Shown: positions 10,785-21,749 of the stretch, in pieces
How positions within the stretch are numbered: position 1 is the stretch's first letter
Layout: every line of letters begins with the position of its first letter
NCBI GenBank assembly: GCA_037501455.1
Contig: CM074863.1
Span: forward strand, 57,393,501-57,457,500
Source of the DNA: Lantana camara
Taxonomy: Eukaryota > Streptophyta > Magnoliopsida > Lamiales > Verbenaceae
Length of the DNA stretch: 64,000 nucleotides
Direction of reading: 5' to 3'
Translations under genes and position numbers: made by a program
The notes under the pieces: generated by a model
Databases searched by the model: none
Told to the model about the DNA's origin: nothing
Seen by the model: only the letters and a program-made list of their open reading frames with translations

Positions 10785-12171
10785 TCTTCTCCAGGGCGGA
10801 GACGTGTCGAGTTCATAGGTTACTTGCAACCTTCTTTTCTTCTTGGTAACGTTCGGTAAGGTGTAAAGGTGGGTTTCTCTTCTATTAGATATGAATCGAC
10901 CCGATATACCCTTATGTGAAAGTTTTGAGCCAAAGTATTATAAATATATATATATCGAGTCTTTCAAGAGTAAATAATTTCCAATATAAGCCTTTTCTTT
11001 TATGAATCCTAAACTATGTTTTTGGCGAGAGCATGATTGAACGCACGGGCCCAGGGACTTGATGCATGTGGCTATCCGCGGAGGCAAGGGCCGACGGTGA
11101 TCCCGTGTACTAGTCCCACCATGAATTACGATGTAACCGACTTCACTAGGAGTTTTAGCGAGGAAAGGGAATCGGGCTTTTGGGGCTTCATGGACCCCCA
11201 CTAGGCGCATTGATTGGGAGACGCGTTCTCCTGGATGGGTCCCCCCCGGGGCACCGGTTACACCATCGGGAGGAACAAAACCTGTTAGTGGAATGGGTTC
11301 GCCCATGGTCCACCAGGACAATGTCTTCCACTGCGCATGGTAGACGCATTTCTAATTAGAGGGAAAAGGTGTAATTGTTTAGGTATGAAAGCATGATTAT
11401 GAATGAAATGTTATGAATGCATGATTATGAATGTATGTCTGTTGCATGATCGGTAATGAACGAACAAATAAACTATGAACACACGAGGAGAAGGTTGGAG
11501 AATTCGCCCACTCGCCAGGGCTCACATAATGACCGCATGTATGATTATTGAATTAATGAAATTGAAGGTTGTAATCCCCAGCGTTGTTTTTCTTTGTTTT
11601 CACCCACTTGGGAAGTATCTTAAAAACCTCGCACGGGATTATAGCTTGCATGTGGGTGTGCTTAAGTTCTGCTATATTAATTATGATATGCCCTGTTTTA
11701 TACCCACCGACTACAGACTGAACCCGGCTTTGTTTTCAGATTTTGCAGGTTTTGGAGCACTAGGCGGGAGTTTGAGTCTGTCGAGTCTTGTGGTCTAGTC
11801 CGAGTCACTTCATTTCATATTGTAAATTGTTTAAGTACCATGAATTGTATTGACATTATATTATTATTTCGGGACAGGCTTCTAGGGATAGAGTGAACCC
11901 GTGATTGTATGAGTTATGTTTATGTTTATGTTTGAAATCTCAGGACTAGGTATCTATGTTAGTTGAACCCGTTATTTTGCTTTTACTGGTGAGAGATTAC
12001 TTGCATTGCTTCCGCACTTGTTATTTGGTTTCGAAAGTTTAGTTCCCGCCTAGCCTAGTGTGTGTGTGAGTCCCCGTTCGCCGTGGCCTGGCACGTGTAT
12101 GGACTCTCCATTTCATATGTGGATCGGGTCTCGATGAGGGGGATGTGGCACCTTCCGCTTGGGGCGCTACA

Positions 12172-13660
12172 TATCACATAGTCACAAAAGTTAGAAACGA
12201 AAACGGGTTAAAAACGAAGTAAAAGGTAAAAACGTTCAAATAATTCAAATAAGGTTCAAATAAAAAAATTCAAATATTAAATCATATAATTCAAGTATTT
12301 CACGTAAAGAATAAAATAAACACGTAAATCGCAAAATTAAATAAAATTAAAAGTGCACTTAGCATTCTCGAACCGCGTACTTGTACAGCTGGATGAGCGG
12401 GATGTGATTTTTGGATAGAAAAAAAAATTAAACATAAGATTCATGTCTCCCATTTAGCGTTGGATCTTTTAAGCCTCATACAATCATACTAAATGGTCAA
12501 ATTACTAAAGATAACAAGATGTATTTCTACCATTTGTCCAAGCTTCTTCATCTTGTAAAGCGGTATTTGCAAAAACTTATGACTTTTCAAAAATAGAAGT
12601 ACAAGTTAGCGTTATAAAAAAATTAGAATACTTGTGAGGGAAAAAAAAAGGATAAACAATAAAGAAAAAAAGTGGTGAATACTTGTGAGGAAAAAAACGG
12701 ATAAACATTAAAGAAAAAAAGTTGAGAGTAGTAAAAGTGTTCGGTGTTTGCAAAACAAAAATGGAGAAACAATTTTATTTAAACTAAACGTATTTTCATT
12801 TATTTAGGAAAATAAATTAAAGTTAGATGCTGGAACTAGAAGTTGGTTTCTTACGTCCTTTTAGTTTCTAGTCTAATTGTGTTTAGAATATGTCCAAGTT
12901 AATTTTTTAAAGATTTTAAAGTACATAAAAATACAAAAATAAAAAAAATATTATTCTTAAGAGTTTGCAAACATTACCCAGACATTTTTATGTAGCATTA
13001 TTTTTTGGCTGTATTGAATTGATAAATTACATTTAGTTTTTGATTTCCACAATTGTTTTAAGGAATTAACATTTTCTTTTTGTGGGAAAGAAATTAACAA
13101 TTTTCTTCTTTTTTTTTTTTTTTTTTTGGAAAAGAAAGAAATTAACATTTGCTGTATCAGGTTGCATCTTTTCTTTGCATCAATGTTTTTGGCAAATTGT
13201 GGTTCATACCCATTTAGGTCAATTCTTTCAATAAATTTAATATTGGACAATGACGGATGGCATGAGTTGTCAAGCATAAAACGTTCAGGACAATGACTTG
13301 TATTAAATTACTAATAATTTTAGTGTAATTTAGTTTGCAATAATTGACGAGGACCGCAATTTCCAATGCATCATGGGCTGTAGGCTGCATTGATATACGA
13401 GCTTGCTTTAAGAGCTTGTTGGCACGCGGCCATGAACTGGGAAACAATTTTATCTTTTTAAAAAGAAACTCAGCCATGTACAACGCTAACCATTCTCAAA
13501 CTCATTTTTAGATTCTTTATTTCTTTTAAATTTTATTTTAATTTAAAAAAAAAACTAAAAAAGCCCAACCCATATACAAAACTAACTGATCTCAAACACT
13601 TAAACTAACTAATCTCATAACACATATTTTATTGGTTTTCTCTTTAGAATTTTAATTTTC
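12172..13660. other. AT-rich intergenic DNA, no gene seen
   Basis: I see no reading frame with a recognisable product. The first 240 bases (to about 12415) are rich in TTCAAATAA-like phrases and end in a segment faintly like the start of a gypsy LTR read in reverse, possibly an old LTR remnant. The rest has homopolymer runs (poly-T near 13108-13127) and nothing I can name. Confidence 0.6.
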
Positions 13661-13695
13661 TATCTGCACACACATCGAGTGTGTAGAATTACTAG
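13661..13695 (+). mobile_element. Possible Helitron 3' terminus
   Basis: A hairpin with arms ACACAC (13668-13673) and GTGTGT (13679-13684) and loop ATCGA is followed 7 bases later by CTAG, and the next base is T. Helitrons end in a short hairpin a few bases before CTRR and insert between A and T. I could not find a matching TC-starting 5' end, so the extent is unknown. Confidence 0.3.
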
Positions 13696-14389
13696 TTTAA
13701 ATTACACGTGGATGTTATTATTAAAACTGCTGCAATGTATGTGGAGTCATATATAAATAAGGGTTTGACATAATTTTGCAGAAATGATAGCGGAAAGCAA
13801 AATTATATTTCAAGTTGTTTGAATATGTTTGTTATTTGTATTTTGTGTAGTTACTAGTCATAATTCCCCATATGATAATTATTTTTATTTAACTGCATCT
13901 GTGCTGAACTTTACAGTTTTCTATTTGTGGTCTCATAATATACACACTCTTATATACCTCGTGTTATGAACAAAAATTAAAAAGTAATAATTCAAATTTT
14001 AGTTCAATAATTAATGGTAAAATTGATATTTTAAATAGTAGAAATTAATAATTAAATTTGCTAAAAAGAAAAGACAAATAACAATTACTTCAAATAAAAT
14101 GATAATCAACAAAAGTATAAAGATTATAAAACTTTAGAGAGAAGTAAAGACCGATAACAATTTTCTTAAATTTTAAATTGAAAAAATTATTCATACAACT
14201 TTTAGAGATCTCAATAAATAAAATTGTATATAAAATGCAAATAATGAAAACTAAATTTACATAAACTTAGGAATTTAAAATTGAAGAAATTTATCATTTT
14301 TAATTTAAATTGAACATAAATCATAAGAAAAATATTAACCAAATATAAATAAAAAGTTTTAATAAATTATTGAAACTCAAACTTAATAA
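13696..14389. other. AT-rich DNA, no gene seen
   Basis: Very AT-rich sequence with no coding signal. The part from about 14080 onward shares short phrases (AAATAAAA, GATAACAA) with the tandem repeat that follows and could be a decayed further copy. Confidence 0.5.
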
Positions 14390-15420
14390 TATTATTTAGA
14401 TAGAAGTATGCCTATAATAGAAGAGATTTATCAATTAGATAAAATTTAAATAAAAACTTGTCTGAACTATCTAAACATGTTAACTGCAAGTCATTTACCA
14501 AATGATAAGAAATAACTTAAAAAATTCAATAATGATTGAATGTGCTTAAATAAATAATTACTAACTAATTAATAAATAATTGTCAAATTTAGTAAACCTT
14601 TTTAAATAAACAATAAAAAATAAATTATAAAAGCAATTTTTTTTTCTAAACAATAAAATATTAAGAAGAACAAATAATTTGCTTAAACAACAATAATGTG
14701 TTATTTAAGTATAAGTGTGTCCATGATAGAAGAGATTGTTTTTACTACCACCAAAATAAATTTTTAAATAAATCCTTGTCTGAAATAACTAAGTAGGTCA
14801 ATTGCAAGTTAGAGAATAATAAGAAACAACTAAGAAATGAATCAAATAATGATTAAACGCACTTTAATAAATAAATACTAATCGAAAAAGAATTGTTCAA
14901 TCTGATAAACCCTTCAAAAAACCAAACACAAACAATAAATTGATTACAGGAAAACAAAAAGGAAATTAAATGTATGTTATTTAGGAAGAAATATGTATAC
15001 AATGATATAAAATAAAAAATAAAAAAGATATCCGTCAATAATAATAAAATATTAAGCACAACAAACAATCTGTCTATAATAATAATGTTATTTTAAGTAG
15101 GAGTATGTTTACTGTAGAAGAGATCTCTTTTATTAAAAATTTAAGTAAAGAATTGTCTAAAATAACTAAACAGGTTAATTGTAGGTTAATTACAAAGTGA
15201 GAAGAAAAATAACTAAAAAATAAATCAAATAATGATTAATAATATATTTGAATAAATAAATACTGATCGATAAATAAAGGTTAAATCTAATTAACCCTTC
15301 AAATAACCAAACACAACCAACAAATTGTAAAATCAAAAACAAAAGAAAATTATTAAAGAAAAAGGATAACAATAAAATATTAAAAAGAACAAATAATCCC
15401 CAAAACGACAATAATGTTAT
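14390..15420. repeat. AT-rich tandem repeat, about three diverged copies of 310-390 bp
   Basis: Each copy starts near TTATTTA(G) followed by AGTATG and AGAAGAGAT, passes through CTTGTCTGAA-AACTAA, an ATAATGATT phrase, ACCCTTCAAATAACC and an AATAAAATATTAA-GAACAAA block, and ends in AATAATG before the next TTATTT. Copies start near 14390, 14698 and 15087, with an extra partial start near 14968. There is no coding content. The array is interrupted on the right at 15424 by a hAT-like end. Confidence 0.7.
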
Positions 15421-15423
15421 TTA

Positions 15424-15685
15424 TAGGGGTGCATTTCGAGCCGAGCCGAGTAAAGTTTGGCAAAATAAATCCAGCTTGAGCTTGAGTTTGAAAATTATTT
15501 GCATGGCTTGAGATTGAGCTTGAGATTGTCAAGCTTATATTTTGAGGGCTTGAGCTTGGCTTGCCCAAAAATCGAGCCGAGCTCGATTCGACTCGACGAG
15601 CCAATAGATTAATCGACTCGACGAGCCAATAGATTTTTGTTGGATATTTTTTAACTCTCATTCAATAATAATATTAAACAATAAC
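15424..15685. mobile_element. Left end of a hAT-like miniature element, cut by LTR-C
   Basis: It starts TAGGGGTGCA, the terminal form of many plant hAT elements, followed by repeated GAGCCGAG, GCTTGAG and GACTCGACGAGCC phrases typical of their subterminal repeats. The 8 bases before it, GTTATTTA (15416-15423), would be the target duplication. The right end is not in the window, because a gypsy LTR is inserted at 15686. Confidence 0.6.
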
Positions 15686-17807
15686 TGTAGCACCCCAGAC
15701 GGAGGATACCACATCCCCCGCACTAGGACTCAGACTCGGTCATGAAATAGGAAGTCCATGCCCGAATCCGAATCATAGCGAACGGGAGACCTACTCACAC
15801 ACTAGGCTAGGCGGATCTAACTTGACAAACTCAGAGTACGGAAGCAATTAAAACCAACAACAATAGATAGTGGAAGCATTTAAAATAAAACATGCAAAGC
15901 AGGTGACGGGTTCAACTAGCATAAATAACTAGTCCCGAATATCATATCATCATAACATAATAATCCAACATAAGTAATAGCAAAGTATCTAACAGCAGCC
16001 AAGTACTAGAATACTATTCCCACACGGGTTTAAGTGCAAGTAGAGCATATAACATAACCTTCAAGTGTGAAACATAAATACATAACATAAGTAAAGTATG
16101 CGACAAATGCATCCTAACACCAACTAGACTGATAAGTGTGACTCTGAAGACTCACTTCCGCCTAGCTCAAGCCAAAAAGGAATCCTGCAAACTAAAAGAT
16201 AAAATGAGGTGTCAGTCAACTGACTGAGTGAGGGGGCTAACGCACACCCACAATATATATATAAAGAGCACAGCACAGAATAAAAGGATGGACTCATGAA
16301 CCGAGGATAGGTGTTGCATACCAAAACATTTCGAAATAACCCAAATAGATATAGATATAAGTTTTGAAAGCATTTTTCATAAAGACTCTATCCTGATTCA
16401 TGATTCCATACATAACAAATCAAATGCTCGGCGAGAACGAGCTTCCAACCTTTACTCCTCAGGACATAAAGCAAAATCAATCCATCCTCTACTCCAATGA
16501 TGGAAGAGCCACGCGTTGGCCCTAACCATCTATAATAGAAAGACTCACAAGGGGTAGCGAACCCACAAGTGCCCTCCCTGGCCTTAGCCAAAGGCTCAAG
16601 ATACCACACCTCCCCTATCTCCCTGAATCGCGCAATGACATCACAAATGGAACTACGTACAGGTATATCCCCGACGGCCCTAACCGTCCCGGGGGCTCCT
16701 TACCTATGCTAATATTTCATGGCCAACTCGCTACAGAATCACATACATACATACATACAGATGCTAATATTTGATGGCCAACTCGCTACAGAATCATAAC
16801 ACAACTGATTTTTCCAAAATGGCTTACATATGCCTCAAAAACTCATTTTTTATATATCCCCACGCGGTGGAATTTAAGCCACGAAGGCTCCCACCCACGC
16901 AGGATGCACGCAAAGGGGCATAAACATATCATATTCAACACGTACGTATCTATAGTAGGATATACTCGCATGCAAGGGTAGAAATCAGCATGTAAAGGCC
17001 ATAGGTCGCATAACTATACAAAATCCTAAACCTCACCTCGTAGTAGTGGAGTCTGAGAGTGTGAAGGGCCAAACACTCTAAACCTCGGGCTCACCGGCAC
17101 CACCAAACTTTGTAATAAGACATACAAAAGCCCAAACTTAGACTCTACATGAACCAAGTAAGACGCACGGCGTACAAAGTATGAATGACATGCGAAATGG
17201 AATGATGTTTATCAAGTTGGTCACAAGGGATAATTCAAATATTCAAGTAAATCATGCAAATAATGAAGTATAAAGGTTCAGAGATTGCATTCCAAGTCAT
17301 ATCGGAGCGTACAAGTCAAGTAGCAACTCAAACGAATCAAATACGCACGAAAAAGCAAGTAAAAAGGGTCACAGACGCATGGGAACGGCCATTCCCATGT
17401 ACAACATAGCATGGGAATGATCCTTCCGACTCCAAGGCCAAGCGAGACTGGGAACGGCTGTTCCCAGTCCAAGCACACATGGGAACGGTCGTTCCCATGT
17501 TCGGCCACCAAAACTTAACCCTAGCCCGGAAGGGCCGTTCCAAGCTTAAAGCATAAATGGGAACGGCCGTTCCGGCCACAGATCTGGAGCAAAAGCTTGA
17601 CAGTTTCGGGAAGAAGAAGGGGAACACCAAAAATCAACAAATCAACACGAAATCTACCATAAAACATCACGAAATTCAAGTATAACATCATATAAATCAT
17701 GCTTAGCATCAGAACATTAATTAATTCAAGTTTAGGAAGGTTTTTGCCCAATTTCTCAAACACCCATTTTCATGAAAATCAAGCTTCAACCATGGCAAGA
17801 TGCATCC
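15686..17807 (-). repeat. Gypsy LTR fragment (family C, reverse)
   Basis: It starts TGTAGCACCCCAG, the reverse complement of a gypsy LTR end, after ATAAC (15681-15685, the expected left target duplication). Parts of the LTR layout shared with the other families are present (CCACATCCCCCGCAC near the edge, the GCCTAGC segment, and CAGTC...GACTG near 16220). A hairpin array lies at 17379-17580. It is broken at 17808 by a forward LTR start; the remainder should lie right of the window. Confidence 0.82.
17379..17580 (-). repeat. Hairpin array in LTR-C
   Basis: Repeated palindromes built on TGGGAACGG...TTCCCA: CATGGGAA/TTCCCATG (17379-17399), GACTGGGAAC/GTTCCCAGTC (about 17448-17471), ACATGGGAAC/GTTCCCATGT (about 17477-17502), and degenerate copies near 17527-17575. 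Outer arms change from CAT..ATG to GACT..AGTC while staying complementary. The array lies upstream (in element sense) of an acceptor-like site at 17108, so it is in the inferred intron. Confidence 0.85.
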
Positions 17808-18096
17808 TGTAACGCCCCGCTTTTCTAGTGTTCGGATTTCGCCACGTGTCGACTTTCTTGTGTGTTTGATTATGTAATTATGTGATTTATGTGGCCTTAT
17901 TTGCAGCTCCTTCCGAGTTTAGGGGCTTGTTTGTAATTTTCTTTTTCAAGGGTTTTGCGGTCATTTCTCACCCAATCGAGATTTTGACCTCTTTGATCCC
18001 TCCAACGCGTTCGGGGCATCGAGACGAGTCCGTAGACTCTGAGTTTGCCCAATTCTTGCATTGTTAACTCTTTTTTCGATCGTTCCGTGTGTTAAG
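17808..18096 (+). repeat. Start of a forward gypsy LTR, cut by Gy1
   Basis: It begins TGTAACGCCCCGC after CATCC (17803-17807, the expected target duplication) and continues for 289 bases with U3-like sequence before the Gy1 LTR starts at 18097. It interrupts LTR-C. The rest of this LTR should lie beyond the right window edge. Confidence 0.75.
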
Positions 18097-19273
18097 TGTA
18101 GCACCCAAGCGCAAGGTACCACATTCCCGGCACCGAGACCCGACCTGAATATGAAATGGACGATCCATACTCGACCTAAATCACGACGAACGGGGACAAA
18201 CACACACTCTAAGCTAGGCGGGCTAACCCTTAAACCATAAAATCCGAATAAACATTAAAGCGGAAGCAATAAGCGAACATACATCATATATATATACAAT
18301 GAGCATTACAGCTCCAAAAATAAGTCATATACATCATCAATTGCGGTCACGGCTCAAAACAAGTACGCTCCATAATATCATTCATATACAAGGGTCAAAA
18401 GTATAGTACGCAAGTGCAAGACCAAAATATAAGAGCTAAAGACGAATGCAAGACCTATGACTCGTATTCCCGCCTAGCTCCCTCGACACCTGCATAACAC
18501 AACTGAAAACCAAACGAGTTCAGTCCAAAAGGGACTGGTGGGTATAAAAACAGGGCATAAATATAATATACGGCGGTAATTAAACATTCACATGCAGGTT
18601 ATAATCCCAAGTGAAGTTTTTAAAGAATTTCCCAAGTGGGTGAATAGAAATCATCAAAAGTGATTATAACGATTCAATTACATTAGGTCATTATTGGCCC
18701 GGCGAGTGGGCGTGCAATATCTCCAACCAACACCTTGTGTAAACCATTTAAACATTCATTCATTCGTTCTTTTCATACATATCATTCTTTCGTGCACATT
18801 CAATAACATTTACACCTTCTTCCTCTGGGTTGGTGGCGGGTTTGCAAGGCCCGACTACCCATTCATTGACCAAAAGGGGTTACATGACTCCCCAGATGGC
18901 GCTCAGCGTCCATTCCTCGCTAACTCCTAATGAGGTCCGGTTACGTCGTTCATTGGTGGAACTAGTGTGAGGGATCACCGTCAGCCCGTGCCTCCCCGGA
19001 TAGCCACTCACACTAAGTTCCTGGGCCCCATTCGTGCATTCGTTCATTTCTCGCCAAAACATTAGGTAGGATTCATAAAACAAGGCTTTACGTTGAAAAC
19101 GTTTACTCTTTAAAATGACTCTCTATATATATATTAATTCTGGTCGAAAACTTTCACATTGAAGGTATATATATAGGGTCTTATATCTACATTGAAGAGA
19201 AACCCACCTCAATCGGAAAAAAGGAGAAAACACGAGCCTCATTGACCGGCCTCGTCTCCAACGGGATCAAAAT

Positions 19274-20678
19274 CTGTGCAAGAAAGGTGAAGTGAGACTC
19301 AATATGACCAAATAAGACGCTCGGCAATTGTTATGATCATGATATGAATGTATAAAAGATAAGATTATGTTATGAAAATGTTCATGTGCACTATTAAGGA
19401 ATTTAAATCATATAATCAAGTCATTCAACCATTCGTTCACTTTCATTCGGATTCATAAATTCACATTTTCAATCCAATCAATCAAAGAATTTAAACATGA
19501 TCATAGCACTTATTAAATCACATTTGAAATTAGAAATTAGACAATCAATTACATTCAATTTAAAAAATCAGAAATTAAATAGAACATAAAATAGATAACA
19601 ATTAAATTCTATAATTCAATTATATCAAATAATATTTAATATTTAATAAACATATATAAATATATATATATAATATATATAAAAATATATATATTCATAT
19701 ATATATATATACATGCAACGTACATCCCATTCATGAAAAACAATATGCATGCAAATTTTAAGTTTAATAAAATCTCCATGCATGCAACGTACACACACAA
19801 CACAATATGCATGAAATTTTCATGCACTAAAACACATGCATGCAAAAGAAAACAATGTGCATGCAAACATTTGTATATAACGTAGGCTTAAGTTTTGGAC
19901 TCAGAAGGTGACACGCCCGTGTCACCAATATAGAACAAACCGGGACACCCCCGTGTCTCGGTACAGAAATATCAGACATTTATGCACCCCCGTTTCATGC
20001 TGAAGAGGAAAAGATTGACACCCCCGTGTCAAATGAACGCATCAGCTCAACACGCAGACTTATCCCCTGTTTCATGGCTTAAAACGTAGCAGCAACTAAA
20101 GCAACATTTAGGCAAGATATGCAGCAACAAATGACATGAAATGCAGCAAGAATTCAGCTAAAACAAATCCCACAAAGCCATGAAAACTGACAGCAAAAGC
20201 AAGGAGGAAACGTAGCAGTTTTGACAGCAAAATTCCAATTCAAAAACAGGGCAAATATTCCACGAAAATAGGGCATGACTGATCTCCATTAATCCCAACA
20301 AGTTCATGTAAGTTAGGCTATCAAATGTGCAGCGAAACAACACCCATATGACATATAACTCAGTCACAAAAGAGCTCAAGCATGAAAAGAAGGCATACGT
20401 GACCAATCATGAAAATTTTCTCAATGTGCCATAAATGATATCTCATAAATACATCAACCACCATGAAATCAATGATCATAAATGAGAAGAGGATATCAAA
20501 ACAATCATTTTCAAGCTTGGAATCAATCAAAACCATCAAGAATTGAATAAGATCATCAAAATTGCTCAAAACCTACTATTTCGAACTCAGCCAAGAAACT
20601 CATGAAACCATGATCAAATTTGGGGATGAAAGGATGAAAATGATCAGGAATGAACATATATTACAACCCTAAGCTTAC
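19274..20678 (-). other. Candidate leader intron in the Gy1 LTR
   Basis: Read on the minus strand, the donor is AACAAG/GTAAGCTT at 20679/20678 and the acceptor is TTCTTGCACAG/ATTTTGATC at 19274/19273, 1405 bases apart. The exon edges match the solo LTR at 46783-49714, where GAGCTCAAATC...CTTGAAG is followed directly by ATTTTGATCCC at 47742. That copy lacks the whole segment. Confidence 0.65.
19907..20033 (-). repeat. Hairpin array in the Gy1 LTR intron
   Basis: There are three stem-loops: GGTGACAC/GTGTCACC with loop GCCC (19907-19926), CCGGGACAC/GTGTCTCGG with a G-T pair in the stem (about 19940-19961), and TTGACAC/GTGTCAA (about 20014-20032). The arms differ but stay paired around a C4-5 loop. 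Confidence 0.82.
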
Positions 20679-21600
20679 CTTGTTGATTGGATGAAGATTG
20701 GAAGAGATTTGAGCTCCAAAATCTCCAAGGAAGGCAAGGTTACGGGAGAAAACTGGAAGGCAGTAACTTTGGCTGAGATTTGTGATTTGTGTGAGGGTTG
20801 GTTCGGTTAGGGCATGGTATATCAAGTTAGGTGGTTGAGTAAGGGTTACATAGCATCAAACCATGGTTAATTTGGTCAATGTTTGGATGAGATATGTCCA
20901 TTTTAGTGCAGCAAGGTCAGTTTGGTCGCCGTTTCGTTTTTCGGTTGGATTTCGGAGGTTCAAATGACTTTGGAAAAATATAAGGCTAAGTTCACTAAAC
21001 TCGAATTTTCGTTACGAGTTCAGCGAAGTTGACGGAACTCGAATCCGAGTTCCCGAGCTCAAGATATTAAATACGGAACCAAGGGTTCGCTAATTGCTTG
21101 TTAGCCCCCGACTTGGATTCCAAAATTAAAATAAACCCGAAACACATGCAAATGAACCCGAAAATACGAAACGAACATATATTCATATACAATACACATA
21201 TAAGTCCAACATATTAAATTTGCACAAATTTTCGGTATCAATTTAAATAGAAACGAAGCACGTAAATGTCACTCATAAACAATGTAACAATAAAATTAAT
21301 AATATTACAAATAATATAATATAAATACGTATATAACTTATAAATACATACATGCATCAATATTAATTAACATGAATTGCATGAGTTCATGCAAATATAT
21401 TAAACAATACGTACCACAATTAACATATATATATATATTTATATAAATATATTTGATATTAATAACATTAAATAAATTAATTAACATTTAATATAATTAA
21501 AATAAAAATTAAATATGTAAATCATGTATAAATAATTATTTCGCGCAATTTGGTAAACAATTACGTCATACCTGTACAGCCGAATTATTGGGGCGTCACA

Positions 21601-21618
21601 ACCTCTCCCCCTTAAAAG
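21601..21618 (-). other. Polypurine tract of Gy1
   Basis: On the minus strand, CTTTTAAGGGGGAGAGGT directly precedes the 3' LTR. It matches the Gy3 tract at 58584-58601. Confidence 0.85.
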
Positions 21619-21633
21619 AATCCGTCCTCGGAT

Positions 21634-21749
21634 TCATTGATCACCCAGAAAGAATTCGGGATGAAATCTTTTCATCTTATCCTCCGTCTCCCACGTAGCC
21701 TCTTCCGTTTTATCACTTCTCCATAAGACTTTAACTAGTCGGATCTGCC
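21634..21749 (-). pseudogene. Gy1 pol 3' end (chromodomain part), split off by Co1
   Basis: On the minus strand this encodes the end of the chromodomain (VKVLWRSDKTEEATWETE, then KMKRFHPEFF) and a stop at 21634-21636. It is directly continuous, across the Co1 insertion and one copy of CTGCC, with 46270 onward. Chromodomains at the integrase C terminus guide insertion into heterochromatin in chromoviruses. Nothing in this short piece is out of frame. Confidence 0.9.

Larger units (their letters stand above)
4212..12171 (+). mobile_element. Non-coding LTR element (GyL), LARD-like, 5' LTR truncated
   Basis: The element has a 5' LTR tail (4212-5600), a primer-binding site 8 bases after it, a 3.5 kb internal region, a polypurine tract, and a 3' LTR of 3077 bp (9095-12171). 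Both LTR copies end in GGGGCGCTACA and align closely over their shared 1.39 kb. The internal region has no reading frame above about 90 codons and no recognisable gag, protease, reverse transcriptase or integrase. Its LTR structure, PBS spacing and PPT copy the Tekay-type elements in this window, so it was probably mobilised in trans by one of them. The first 1.7 kb of the 5' LTR is separated from the rest by the GyK insertion and lies outside the window. TATCA at 12172-12176 is the expected right-hand target duplication. Confidence 0.8.
9095..12171 (+). repeat. GyL 3' LTR (family B), full length 3077 bp
   Basis: It starts TGTAACGCCCC after a polypurine tract and ends GGGGCGCTACA. Its last 1.39 kb matches the 5' LTR copy at 4212-5600. 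It contains a splice-donor-like site at 9851/9852 and an acceptor-like site at 10784/10785, with a hairpin array between them. Downstream of the acceptor lies the conserved LTR block (about 11035-11310). Confidence 0.92.
18097..21600 (-). repeat. Gy1 3' LTR (family A), 3504 bp
   Basis: Edges are TGTAGCACCC at 18097 and GGGCGTCACA at 21600 (plus strand). On the right it joins the polypurine tract and the end of the Gy1 pol gene. Its first 1.1 kb matches the Gy1 5' LTR piece at 53806-54918. In element sense it holds a U3 region, an exon-like stretch ending at 20679, a candidate intron (20678-19274), a hairpin array, and the conserved LTR block at about 19045-18830. The terminal TCACA instead of TTACA is a point change. 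Confidence 0.93.

Noticed and set aside
10938..11321. Antisense frame similar to one at 4463-4747
   Set aside because: The two frames lie in the two LTR copies of one element, so similarity is due to LTR duplication and is not evidence of selection on a protein.
12957..13483. Host gene on the minus strand in the intergenic strip
   Set aside because: Frames of 89-106 codons are rich in Lys, Ile and Asn as expected from AT-rich DNA, run through a homopolymer, and match nothing I recognise.
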